A stretch of DNA of 24,729 nucleotides from Spirogloea muscicola. Taxonomy: Eukaryota > Streptophyta > Zygnematophyceae > Spirogloeales > Spirogloeaceae. How positions within the stretch are numbered: position 1 is the stretch's first letter; every line of letters starts with the position of its first letter. The notes below the pieces were generated by a model. It saw only the letters and a program-made list of their open reading frames with translations. It searched no databases and was not told the origin of the DNA. Positions 10,152 through 21,100 of the stretch are shown here, piece by piece. Location: contig WELB01000027.1 of assembly GCA_009602725.1 (NCBI GenBank), positions 506,666 through 531,394 on the forward strand, given 5' to 3'. The translations under genes and the position numbers were made by a program.

Positions 10152-10754
10152 CCTTCTCGTCTTTTGTTGATTTTTTTGGGCTGGCTTTTCCGGCCCCTAT
10201 TCTCTGTTCTCAATGGGCGAGCACTTTCTTCTTGTCCTTTTTTTTGGGCTGGCCTTTCCCAGCCACCAGTCGATCTGGCCGGGCTTCCTCTTTCGGGCGG
10301 GCGGTGCCACGTCGGCGCCCACGTGGCGACCCGTGCCGCGCGGGCGGATGTGTCGGCCGGATGGGTGACCGGGGGCATCGATTAGGCCACGGTGTCGGGG
10401 GCTGCGATCAGGAGGCCCCACCTCCCGGCCCGTCGACCAGCCGCCTCAAAAGGTGTCACTTGGCAAAAGAAGAATGCAACTGCTGCTATGCAAAGAGCAG
10501 CTGTGAAAGCCAGCCAGGTGCATACAGACGGTGACTGTAAAAGTTATAACTGTATTAGTAGTACAGCTCTCGGCTGAGGGGGTTATATACATCGACGCTG
10601 ATCTGGGCGCCCTGCATGCTTGTCAGCGGCCGCGCCGCCCATTTTCCAACCCCGGTGTGGGGCTGGCCCCGAGCCCCGCGCGCCGCGCCGCGCGCCGCGN
10701 GCCTTTGTACTTGGCCACACATGGCCTCCCCATCTCTTAATATACACGCATTTT
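10152..10754. other. Repeat-rich non-coding interval with an assembly N
   Basis: It contains two more TTTTTTTGGGCTGGC motifs (near 10171 and 10240), GC-rich DNA, and a CGCGCCGCG-type palindromic stretch at 10678-10699 followed by an undetermined base at 10700. TTATATAC (10581-10588) and AATATAC near 10740 could be TATA-like elements for the downstream gene. No convincing exon was found, although an initiating exon for the ACBP gene would be expected somewhere here or further left. Confidence 0.5.
10243..10271 (+). repeat. Dispersed repeat A, copy 2
   Basis: Partner of 9052-9080 (three mismatches in 29 bases). The unit can form a small hairpin: GGGCTGGCC with CCCAGCC. Confidence 0.65.
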
Positions 10755-10892
10755 CTTCTGCCACCTACTAGAGCTCGCCCAGCTTTCTGGTGCAAGGCAC
10801 TAGCCTGAGCACGCTGCAAACAGGCCGAAACTCGACGTCGCAAGAGCGACAGATATGCAGCTGGCGAGCCCATCTCAGCCGGAAACACATCT
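10755..10892 (+). repeat. 138-bp direct repeat, copy 2 (next to the ACBP gene)
   Basis: It is 98.6% identical to 9562-9699. It ends eight bases before the inferred acceptor of the first recognisable ACBP exon (CTCAGCCCAG, 10891-10900). The high identity implies a recent duplication or insertion. Confidence 0.95.
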
Positions 10893-10900
10893 CAGCCCAG

Positions 10901-11077
10901 GCCGGCGGCGGCGGCGGCGACGGCGGCGACGCCGGAGGCTGGACGCCGCTGCGGCGGCTGCTCGAGGAGGAGGGCGGGGAGGAGGGAGGCGAGGCAGAAG
11001 GAGGCGGGGAGGCGGAGGCGGAGGGCAGGCAGGCCGGGCTGGAGGGGAGACAGGAGGCGGAGGAGGAAGCGGGGCCG

Positions 11078-11113
<36 letters not shown>

Positions 11114-13531
11114 TCGCAGGCGGCGGAGAATTACGACGCCGCAGCGGCGGGAGGGAGAGTCACAAGGCCGCCCTCATCCGACCTTGCCAAGCCCTCAGCA
11201 GAGCAGGACGTGTTAGCGGCAGACGGAGCAGAGGCCCCTCGGCAGCAGGCGCCTCCAGTGAGCAGCAACACTGGGCGCAGCACCGCTGCAGTTTCAGCAG
11301 CGGCGCTGACAGTGCAAGGCGACCAGCTACCTCAGCTTGAAGGCACGAGGTCGAGAAGTTCCACTAAGATTGGCCAGCACGGCAGCGTGGAGCAGGAGCA
11401 GGGGGCGCCATTGCAGGCGCTTTTGACTCCTGCACATCCTGCCGCAGGTGAGCAGCTCCGGGGGTGTAAGTTGCGCCCTGATCATCACTTGGCTGTATGC
11501 TCCCCTGTCAGCAGCCCTGACGTGTTGGGGTGGTCAATGTAACCTGCATTGCTCACGTGCCGGCTGCATTGCAGTACTTTCGTCTCGGAGCACCATACAC
11601 CTCCGTCGCTTGCATGAGCAATTGCTAGAATTCCGTTTTGCCATTGTCATTTGCTGATGCCAAGAAACCTTGGCCACGAGGCCCGCAGTTGGGAACGATA
11701 GCTCGGCCGAGCTTTTGTTCATTTGTACTTGGCCGCTTCATGACCCTGATACTGTCCTCTAAGCCCTGCTGTTCAGCGGGGCAGGAGGCGGACGATGTTA
11801 AAGAGGATGATGAGGACGACTGGGAGGGAGTTGAGTCTTCGGACCTTGACAACGCCTTTGATGCGGCGTCGAGCTATGTTGCCACTATGGCCGCCACAGG
11901 AGGCGCTGGTGCTGGTACAGGCCCGCCACCAGCTGTGCAGCTGGCCCTCTACGGCCTCTATAAGCAGGCCACATGCGGGCCATGCGGCACACCGCAGCCA
12001 TCCCTGTTCAGCTTCACTGGGCGTGCCAAGTGGTATAGCCCACTACTCCCTCTTGACCCATGATCGAGCTCTGTCGGACAATCGGGCCATTGCTTGCTTG
12101 CTTGCTTGCTGCTGAGAGGAGATTGCTAAGAGGCTGAGTGCTTGGCCTCGGTCCGCAGGGATGCTTGGAATAAGCTTGGGGGCATGTCGTCAGAGGACGC
12201 AATGACAAGCTACATCGCAGTGCTGTCTGAGGTGCAGCCAGAATGGAACAGCAGTGGGCCGGTGAGCCGTGCCCTCTCTGCTCGTCTTCTTGCTCCTTCT
12301 GACCTCGTGCCCTGCATCACCCCGCTTCCAGCACTGCATAACGTCTCTGCAGAACCAAAGTGATGAATATGGACGTCATGCGACTCGTGCAGACCAGCAG
12401 AGGTGTTGATGGAGCAGAGGGGCAGCCAGACGGCGGGCCCAGCAGGCCTGCGGGTGGCACCAGCGGGCCAGTGTTTAGCTCTCTGGTGGAGGAGGTTCCA
12501 GAGGGGGGTGGCAATGATAATAGGTGTGGCAGCTTGCGCCGCTCTGTGAATCAGCACAGATTTTACTTTTCACGCGTCCAAACAGCCAACGCTAGTGCTG
12601 GCGGCAAGTGCTGCTACTATCATGCGAGCAGGCAAGCCGTGACTGACAGTCAGTCTGCTGTGGCATCAATGGCGGGTGCAAGCTGCAGGAGTGGAGGCCA
12701 GGCTGCAGTCCATGCGCATGCAAGGGAGGGCGATGAAACCGGCCTCGCAAGGCTCCTCGACCAGGGCATGGAGGTGGATCTGCGAGGTTCGCCTCATCAC
12801 CAGGATGCTGGCAGGATGCCCTCGTGGCTCGGGCTGCTCTCTTTCAGAAACCGGCATTGCTGCTTGCACGAAATGGGACATGATTGCTGGGAATTAAGGG
12901 TTCATTACATCCTCGTGTGTCCTGGCAGATGACGAGGGCTGCACAGCGCTGCACTGGGCAGCAGACCGCGGCAACCTGGGCGCCCTCCGCCTGCTGCTGC
13001 AGCGTGGTGCCAACCACCGTGCGAAGGTGTGCAACCCCCCCCATCATCCAATCTGCCAGCTGAGTGCACATGTGGCTGATTCTAGAAAGCTTCTTCTGAT
13101 TATGGAAGTCGCTGCTCACACTAACATCCGAGGGCCTGATTAACAGGGTCTGGTTCACCAACCTGCGTGGTATGTGAACAGAGGCACTAATCCAGTGCCA
13201 ACAAGCTCTAGGATTGATGACAGTCCGCCACAATCAATGTGCACCTGGTATGGGTATCTAGGCGGCCAGGGTATCTAGGCGGCCAGCAAGTAGGCTCCTG
13301 GCCGGGCTGGCTGCGGCAGCTGCGTCACCGCAAGTGCTTGCTTTGCTGGATGCGCAGGACATTCATGGTCAGACAGCGCTGCACTATGCGGCAATCTGCT
13401 CCCATGTCGAGGCGGCAGAAGTGCTACTCCAAGAAGGCGCTGACCCAGGGGCTGCCGACGACGAAGGGGAGACGCCAAGCAGCCTCTGCCCGGAGCACTG
13501 GCACTGGCACCACCAACTCCAGGGCAGCTAA
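10901..13531 (+). CDS. Ankyrin-repeat acyl-CoA-binding protein (class II plant ACBP), 5' incomplete
   Basis: Plant proteins of this type (AtACBP1/2) bind long-chain acyl-CoA esters at ER and plasma membranes and contact partners through ankyrin repeats. Exons: 10901-11447, 11777-12032, 12159-12261, 12393-12523, 12689-12786, 12929-13026, 13358-13531. All phases join, giving 468 residues to a TAA stop. Order: a low-complexity Gly/Glu/Ala region with about 12 GCC-encoded alanines; an acidic stretch ending [15 protein letters not shown] (about 195-210); the ACB domain (about 205-302) with [35 protein letters not shown] and [12 protein letters not shown]; the linker [12 protein letters not shown]; then ankyrin repeats around [37 protein letters not shown] and [20 protein letters not shown]. 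The conserved ACB lysine/tyrosine positions are present. No in-frame ATG exists in the first exon. The N-terminal membrane anchor expected for the class is also not visible, so an upstream exon is missing or lost. Junctions at 12393 and 12689 were chosen by frame and family similarity. Confidence 0.9.
11078..11113 (+). repeat. GCC microsatellite encoding poly-Ala
   Basis: Twelve GCC triplets in the frame of the ACBP N-terminal exon, so length variation would change an alanine run without shifting the frame. Confidence 0.9.
12091..12110 (+). repeat. (GCTT)n microsatellite in an ACBP intron
   Basis: About five tetranucleotide units within the intron 12033-12158. Confidence 0.85.
13252..13285 (+). 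repeat. 17-bp tandem duplication in an ACBP intron
   Basis: GGGTATCTAGGCGGCCA occurs twice without a gap (13252-13268, 13269-13285) in the intron before the last exon. The perfect identity suggests a recent slippage event. Confidence 0.95.
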
Positions 13532-14038
13532 GGAAAGTTTTGCTCCACCGCATGGCCTAGTCTTGGCCCATCATTGCCCCTGGGGAATTGTGCAATATCA
13601 ATCAGCTGAATGGCAGCCAGAAGCTCGTGCCTCTGGCCTTGTAATTTCAATGTGAGGAAACGTTAACAGACTGTGCATACTAGATCAATCAATATTCTTT
13701 GCAGCCTGGTGGTGAAACACCTCAGCGTATCTGCGCTCCAGGCCTCTGCGCCGTGGATGCTTGTATAGGATGATGTAATTCGCCCACAGAAGGCTACCTC
13801 AAGACTAGCAAAGCGCAGCCCTAGCCAAAGTGCTGCTTGTGCCAATTCAATTGCTGCAACATCTCCTTGACGCACTTCAAGCACCGCCGTGGCGGCGAAC
13901 CATGCCGGCAACCAGCAGTCAATGTCGACCAGCTCCCCTGCCCGCTACGCAGCTCCTCCAGGTGGCATGTCATAGTCGAGGAGCTGTGCTCAAGGAGAAT
14001 CGGCTGCTGTGCCTTGCCCCTGGTTTCCCGACGGACGC
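13532..14038. other. Intergenic interval between convergent genes
   Basis: It presumably holds the 3' UTRs and terminators of the ACBP gene (plus) and the small minus-strand gene. I see no further feature in it. Confidence 0.6.
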
Positions 14039-14905
14039 TCAGACCTCCTCAAAATGCTTCGCATAGTTGACGTAGCTGGGCCTAGTGCGGGAGCTACTGT
14101 CCCTGCCAGCTGGTGGAGGTGACCGCCAGCCGGCCCCAACCTTGCTGCCGTCCCGACCTAGTCGCGGGTGCTGGTCCACGGCGCCGCCGCCATCCCGGTC
14201 AGGCCTTGCAGGCACGCCGAGCTGGCTGAGGATGTCGCGCGTGGCCTCCTCCACCGCCCGGACCAGGCCCTCGGTGTCGCCCACGAAACCCCGCAGCAAC
14301 CCAGGGAAGCTGCTGCCGATGCCGAAGGCGCCATCGCCAGGAGGCCCCAGCGGTGGCGGGCGGAGGTCCCTGCTGGGCGCGGCGGCGTCGTCAGCGCCGA
14401 AGAGGCGCAGCAGGAGGTCTGGGACGGCGGTGCCCTCGGCAGCGCCGCCGCCACCTTCGCTCCAGCGGAAGCCCGGCGGCGGCAGGAGGGGGACGGCGCC
14501 GAGCACCTGGCGGCCGCCGTCGTCCTCCTCCTCCTGCCTCACCGACTCGACGACCTCCGGCGGCCTGTGGCGGCCGTCATACCGAGGAAAGGGGTCGTCG
14601 GCTCCATCAGTGGCCGGGCCCGGCATGGCCTTGCCGCAGCTCTTGGAAGACCCCTGGAGCCTGGCTCGAGCAACGGCGGCGGCGGCGGCGGCTGCGGCGG
14701 CGGCTCACCGGCCCAGGCAGCGGCGCACGACCTCCCGCCGCCGCTCGCACCGGCGGTACGGCGGGCCCTGCCCGCCCTCGCCGCCGTCTGCCACCGTCCG
14801 GCACGTCCGCGTCTCCACGGTGGAGTAGGAGCACCCCGCCTCGGCCTCGCCCTTCCAGCCGCCGTCGCAGCCGCCGCCGCCGCTGCCGCCGCGGCCGCCG
14901 GCCAT
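14039..14905 (-). CDS. Fra a 1/Mal d 1-associated-like protein, two exons
   Basis: Exons on the minus strand are 14905-14709 and 14660-14039, with a 48-base GT-AG intron, giving 272 residues. I chose the ATG at 14905, just before a Gly-rich start; an upstream in-frame ATG at 14980 would add 25 residues. The recognisable block is CSYSTVETRTCRTV, a loop, then RRCERRREVVRRCLGR, followed after the splice by PPEVVESVRQEEEDD. This matches the C-[ST]-x-K/R-V ... C-R-T-E ... R-x-C-E ... C-x-G-R ... EVVES pattern of small plant proteins named as Fra a 1-associated or Mal d 1-associated. Their biochemical role is unknown to me. A helical stretch (GLLRGFVGDTEGLVRAVEEA) and a basic C-terminus follow. The acceptor could instead be 12 bases or more downstream. 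The gene is divergent from the amylase and convergent with the ACBP. Confidence 0.6.
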
Positions 14906-15109
14906 GGCGCCGTGTAACCCGGGCCGGGCCACCAGCCAGCTAGCTAGCTGTCTGACGAAGAAACGTGCGACGGGAAGCACTGCTTCTTAGACCCGGCAGA
15001 TTCTTTGCTGTTACTCCCCCCTCGATCCACGAATCTGCGGAAGCGCCACATAGACTCAANCCGCCGCCGCCGCCGCCGCCGCCGTGGTGGAGGCGGGCAA
15101 GCGCAGGAG
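14906..15109. promoter_or_regulatory. Compact divergent (bidirectional) promoter region
   Basis: Only about 204 bases separate the two divergent start codons. The region holds a TAGCTAGCTAG-like palindromic stretch (14938-14951), an N at 15060 and a CCG tract (15061-15083), which is probably 5' UTR of the plus-strand amylase. No TATA box is obvious. Sharing of elements is inferred from the spacing. Confidence 0.55.
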
Positions 15110-18100
15110 ATGGAGGCCTTGGCCTTCGCCCAGCCCGCCGCGGGCGCCTCCGGCAGGTGGAGCGAGCAGCGGCGGCGCACGCGAGCGCCGGCTCCCCACG
15201 CCAGGCACTGCCGCTTGCGCGCCTTCTTGCTCGCCGCGATCATCACGCCCCGTCGCCCTGCCACGGCACAGCTGCCAAGCCGAGTGGCAGGCCACACCTA
15301 CGAACCATCGCTCGCTGAGCCTTAGCTGCTCGCCGCGAGCTGCGCTTGGGGAGCCGCACCCTGGCAGCGCCCGCGCGCTGCTGATCAGGAGATGGCAGCA
15401 CGATTTCTTCGTGTCGCCACCTGTCTTCATTCCAGGATCGAAGTAACACAGAGGTAATTACTGAGAGCGGGTGCCCACACTGTCTGCAGGCTGCACCTTG
15501 GGCGGCACTCTATGGTCAACCTGCGCCCAGCTCTGCCGCAGAAGCAGCGAATTCGGACAGTCGTCAGGGTGGAGGCATCCAGCTCGTCGAAGGTGATCAT
15601 CGGGAATGAGCGTTCAGCTCAGCTGAACAAGCGTTCAGCATGTGCCGCCGCTTCGCTATCAGCAGGTCTGCATGGTAGATGGTAATCTGCAGGATTGTCT
15701 GAGCAGATGGGCTTCCGGAGTGTCCAGCAGAGCTTCTACAGAAGGCCGATGCAATTTTGGTTTTGCTTCTTGCAGAACGAGGGTTCAGGCAGGCAGAGCT
15801 CCGATGACCCCAATGGTGCCCCACTGGCGTCCTCAAGGTCTAAGACACTGGACTCAGATTCAGTGACGGCCTTACGGGCTGCTCTGGTCGAGGCTGAGAT
15901 GCGAGCAGCTGCAGCCGAGAAGGAGAAGAGGCAAGCCCTTGAGGCCCTTGCTGTGGCTGAAACAAAGGCTAATTCATATGCTGAGAACATGATCACAACC
16001 ACTGGTGAGGACAGCCGATCACGGCGTATAAGTCAATGCTAGGGGTTGTGGCCTTGCTGACCGACAGAACTGCTTTGCCTGAGTTTCATGTCTGTCTACT
16101 CACGTCTCTCTATGCGTAGTTTCTTGATGGCGTGTTTGACTGCTCATAGCTGCCAGCTGGTCTTGGAAGGTCACAGCTGCCATCAGTAGACACTCTGCAC
16201 TTGTAAAACAAGGATATTGCTTATGTGGTTCTCAATATCAGGAATTGTTACCTTGCAAGCTTCAGCTGTTGCTCTATGCCAATTGTATACAGTCTTAAGA
16301 CAGTAAATGAATTTTATGCAGAGGAAGCTGTTGCTGAAGTGGAGTCGGCAAAGGCATCATTTCGAGCAGAAGTTGAGAAGCTTGCAAGGGAAAAGGATGC
16401 TTTGGAGTGTGAATTAGCAGAGACAAAAGAAAGCTCAATAAACCTAGCCATCAAAGTCGAGAGGATGGCAGAAATCGCTATCCAGGAGTCTACCTCACAC
16501 ATTGCAGAGGAGGCAAAGTTGCAAATAGCAGCAGCCAGGACGTCTCAGACTGATGCTGCTGCACAGCTTGAAGCTCGGATCCAAAAAGCGGCTGAAGAGT
16601 CGGCCGCAGCAGGTGAAAAATTGCGGGTCAGTGCTTGGCTGTTGACAATGACGGACCTAGTAGCTTGTGATGTATTGCATTGAAATAAAACAATCTACGC
16701 CACTGATGCTTGCCTTGTGTTTGTGATCAACAGTTTTAGAGGAGACGAGGTCTATCATAGATAGTGCCATGGCTTCTGCTGAGATGGCTAAGGAGAATAC
16801 AAGGAAGGCCGAGGAGGCGCTACAGAGTCGCTTGGGACTTGTTGATGATCTAGCTCGAGCCCAAGAAACCATCATGAGAGCGCAGGACACTACAGCAAGC
16901 TTGGAGCTTAAGTTGCGGGTATGAGGGCCTCTCTCTCTGACAGCTGATGCTCAAGACGATGATTGCTACACGTGCTCCCAGTCTTGAGCTTCAGATGTAT
17001 CCTATTGTACTAGACAATTGCAATGCGTAGTCTCTATGTCCTGTCTATAGAGCTTGCTTACTTGCTATGGGCTTCTCCATCTGCTGGCTGATCTGGGAAA
17101 TCAATGTTTGGGGCAGCAAGCTGAGGATGCAGTGGTGAGAGCTGAATTGAGCACTAAGGTAAGTACTAAGATCGCAGTCATTGACTGCACTTGCAGCGCA
17201 TACTGCTGGAGAATTTTCTTGGTACCAGGAATACTGGAAGCTAAGTCAGTCCAAGTTTTACAGCAATGAAATATCTACCGTACTTTCAAGCAAGCTGACA
17301 ATGCTTGCAGGCAGCAGAAGCTCGGGCCGAAGCCGCAGAGGCAAGGATATCATCGGCAGAGAGTAAGCACCATGGTTGCCTGGCCGTCAAGTAACACTTA
17401 CCTATGCTATGTCTCAATTTACATAAGGTGCCCTGCAAAACTGCCAATGAAGAACCGCTGGTGATACTTGGTGATACGCTGCATGCTGCGGTCTTCCGCT
17501 TTCATATGCACCGCTGGTTGATACTGATAAGTTTGATAGTAGCATGTTGTTGCAGGTGCTCTGCAGGAGATTCAGGACTTGTTTGGTGAGAAGGCAAGCG
17601 AAAGAGAGGAAGCCTTTCACCATGCAATAGAATCACTGAAGGTACCACTCTTGTATTATTCATGTCAAACGATCAGCTATGTGGTCTTCTGTCACCTCTG
17701 AAGGCAATCCTAGATAGTGTATTGGCCATGTTGTCAGTGTGACTTTGCAGCATTTTCAGTCTACAGTCGATAGACCTAGTTTTATGTCATTGCTTGCAGT
17801 CATGACTGGTCATGGCTTGCAATCGGTCGAGCAGGAGGCTGCAGAAGCAAGGGAGGAGGCTGCTGTTTTCAGCTACAAGGCTGAGATGGATAGCCTGCGA
17901 GCTGCTGCAGAGGCATCTCAGAAGGCGGAGAAGGTGCATGCCAGCATCATCCATGCTGTGATCATATGGTGTACACTGGCTGGTCCTGCTGTGTCTGCTT
18001 CATTGAGTCAGGCAGTGAAAGCTTGCAAGAAACGTACAGCGGCCATGGGCTTAAATCCCTGCTGTTTACCCAATTCAGGTGAAGGAGCAAGCGCTGGCCA

Positions 18101-21100
18101 GGCGGTTTGAAGCCCTGGAGCGCTCCCTTGTGGCCGTGGAGGAAAGGGCAGCTGCATGGCAGCGGCGAGCTGAGGCTGTGGAAGACCTCCTTCAACAGGT
18201 ACGAGTCAGAGGCAAGGTCTGGGTGCAATGATCTTTGCAGCGGTGTCGTGTTACTAACAGCATCCTTGCACACCATATCACAAGGTCATGAACCCAACTC
18301 GAGAGTGATGCGAAGTTGATAGCCTTTGTACTTGTCAGGTGAAAGAGAAAGGCTTCGACGTGCTACGTCAAGCTGGTGAAGTTGGCGACGTACTGAACGG
18401 TGGGCGGATGGAGACGATGCTTGGCAAGTCGAATCAGAAGTGGCAGCTTCTTGCGGAGGGCCCCAGAAGAGTGAGCCCAGACTGGATGCTCCGGAAGGGC
18501 CTCCGCAGAGGCGTTCTTCCACCTCGGCGCTCAGAGCCAGCAGAGCCAGTCGAAGCTTCAGCGTCCCTGGACTTACCAGCACCTGGGGAAGTCTGGTCTA
18601 TCTTCGATCACAAGGTACATTTTCCTTCTAGTGTATGTCTTGGCAGTCCTTGACAGCATAACATGTCACGAAGTCAGACTAGTAGAGGCTTGGGCTGGGA
18701 ACAGCTTGTGCTCTATAGACTTGCAGTAGGTGCACGGCAATATGCGACCAAAATCTGAATGCTGCACAATATGTTTCCTGCTTTCATCTTCTTCTTGTCA
18801 GGTTGTTGAGGATGATGTGTACACGAAGGAGGCTGAGCAGAGAGAGAGAGAAAGAATTGAGCTAGATGAGCAGCGTCGCAGTCTAGAGAAGACCCTGAAG
18901 AGGGAAGCGGTGCCTCCACCTCGCATCAAGCGCGGGAAGACTCCAGAAGATCATGAAGATAAATTAGGTTCGACCATCTCGTATGGGTTGAGGCATTAGT
19001 CAACGTGTCTAAATATCAAGACTCTAGCCCTGCTTGCCGATTCTGGACTGCCAGATGGCTGCAGCACACTGTACTGCCTAGCTTGAGCTGGGAGTTTACT
19101 CTCCTGCATTCTGCATGAATTGTGCCTTCAGTATGCTGATCACCAAGTGTATCCATATGAGGTACATTTGTGGTTCTGGCCTTGCTTTAAGAGCGTGCAG
19201 CTGACCAACTAAATGCTCCTCAGCTAGTCTTACCGTGTCCTTTTCAACCATTGCAGAACCTGGTACGGGGAGCGGTCGCGAGATCGTAGTAAGCACATTG
19301 GCACTCAGAAACTCATCATTCACTAAAACAACAGTTCTTTGCCTCGACCTGTGGAAGGTGCTAGGTTGCTCCAATCAAGATCAGGTTTGCCTTGCACATC
19401 AGGATGTCAACCACATGGTGTAAGACGTGATAATTGTCAATCACTTAGTATGACAGATTTGTCTTGGACGTTACTGGACATGTTTGGTACTGCAGTTCCA
19501 GGGCTTCAACTGGGAAAGCTGGAGGAGGAAATGGTACCACGACCTGTCCCCACGTGCCGCGGATCTTGCGGCCAGTGGCGTGACCACAATCTGGCTGCCA
19601 CCACCAACAGAGTCAGTCGCTCCTCAAGGTGGAGTTGACTCTCCTCTTGTGCTTCACCTCTTTGTGCAGAATTCGTGCCATGATAGCTGGTCTGACATCA
19701 GCAGCCAGCTGATGTTCAGCAATTGGAGATATATTGCAGTGCTTTTTGCCTGATGGAATTAGATTCCGGCTTCAACTTGTGCCCTGTACATTTTGCAGGG
19801 TACATGCCTGGCGACTTGTACAACCTCAATTCTGCATACGGCACAGTTGATGAGCTGAGGAGCTGCATTGAGGAGTTCCACAAGCATGACATGCTGGTGA
19901 GGGCTGCTATTTAAGTCTATCTGACAGTAGGCACAGATTTATTTTGCAACAACGTAGTCTATGTCATATGAGCTTTTTGCTCAGGTGTTCCCCCGACTCA
20001 TCAGATTCGGAGTCTGCAAGTGGCTGGTGGCAGGCTCTTCTCAATGACTTGGGGGCAAGCTTGAACTGCCTGACGTCATTGATGTGCAGGTATTAGGAGA
20101 CGTTGTTCTTAACCATCGGTGCGCACAGAAGCAGGTAGAAATTGAAGTCTTAACATTGTGCAAGGCTCGTTGCTGGAAGAACCTCCGACACCATTCTTTT
20201 TCTCTCAGAATATGATCTCAGCAGTAGTGCTACCTATCAGCCTTGGTCCTGAGCATGTCAAAACACATGACATCTGTGCTTCTGCTTACGACTGCAGAAT
20301 GCAGAGGGTATCTGGAATGTATATGGAGGGAAGTTGGCTTGGGGCCCTGAAGCAATTGTGAGGGACGATCCAAATTTTCACGGGCTTGGCAACCCCTCCA
20401 GCGGTTAGTGTAATTTTCCGTATGCTAGACCTCAATGTGCATTGTCAGCATTTGTCAGCATCGAAGTGTAGTGATAATACAATATGTACCCAAATGCAAT
20501 GACTGCAGGTATGATTGATGTCACAATACGCTCTATAAAGTAACAACTAGCAATTGACTTGATGCATCAACTGAGGCATTCTCAAGATGCACTTCCTTCT
20601 CCATTATGGCCGCCAGTAAGCTTGGTGTACCAAGTTGTGAGCCTGTGAATGGAAATTTGAACCTGGCTTTGCCACATACTAAACATTTGCCAGCCTTGTG
20701 AAGCAGGAGATATCTTCCATGCGGCTCCCAACGTTGATCACTCACAAGAGTTTGTGAGGCGAGACATTAAGGAGTGGCTGAACTGGCTCCGTGGAGACAT
20801 CGGTTATGATGGCTGGCGCCTTGACTTTGCTAAGTACGATGTGTGCCTTTTGTAGATTCCCCTACTTTCTAAGTTACTCTTAACTGCAGCTTCTGCCGTG
20901 CAATACAAGCTCAAGTCACCTTACATTCACAAAGTGTAGTGTGTTGGCCATGTAGTCACTGCAGTCTGGCATGCTTAATTACATTGCTACAGGTCACATT
21001 GTAACTTCTCAATTGTGAGCAATATAACTGCGAGTTGCTAGTAATGCTGCCAAGATTTTATTAACATGTCCTATGATTGCAAGTATTTCAGGGGTTTCTG

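Noticed and set aside
10118-10534. Plus-strand frame with a hydrophobic N-terminus, considered as the missing membrane-anchor exon of the ACBP gene
   Set aside because: It is the complement of the Lys-rich dispersed repeats, so its hydrophobicity is explained by T-rich repeat DNA. It has no ACBP-like sequence or convincing donor in phase.
12142-12363. Frame continuing past WNSSGP through the ACBP exon end
   Set aside because: Read through the GTGAGC donor it loses ACBP similarity. The linker [12 protein letters not shown] is recovered only by splicing 12261 to 12393.
14085-14943. Long plus-strand reading frames of about 200-250 codons
   Set aside because: They are GC-rich shadows of the minus-strand two-exon gene, full of Arg/Ala/Pro runs and without family motifs.
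18440-18631. Alternative coiled-coil-exon frame (SEVAAS-like reading)
   Set aside because: The phase-0 frame through 18339-18614 joins both neighbouring exons without a stop. The other frame cannot join the next exon.
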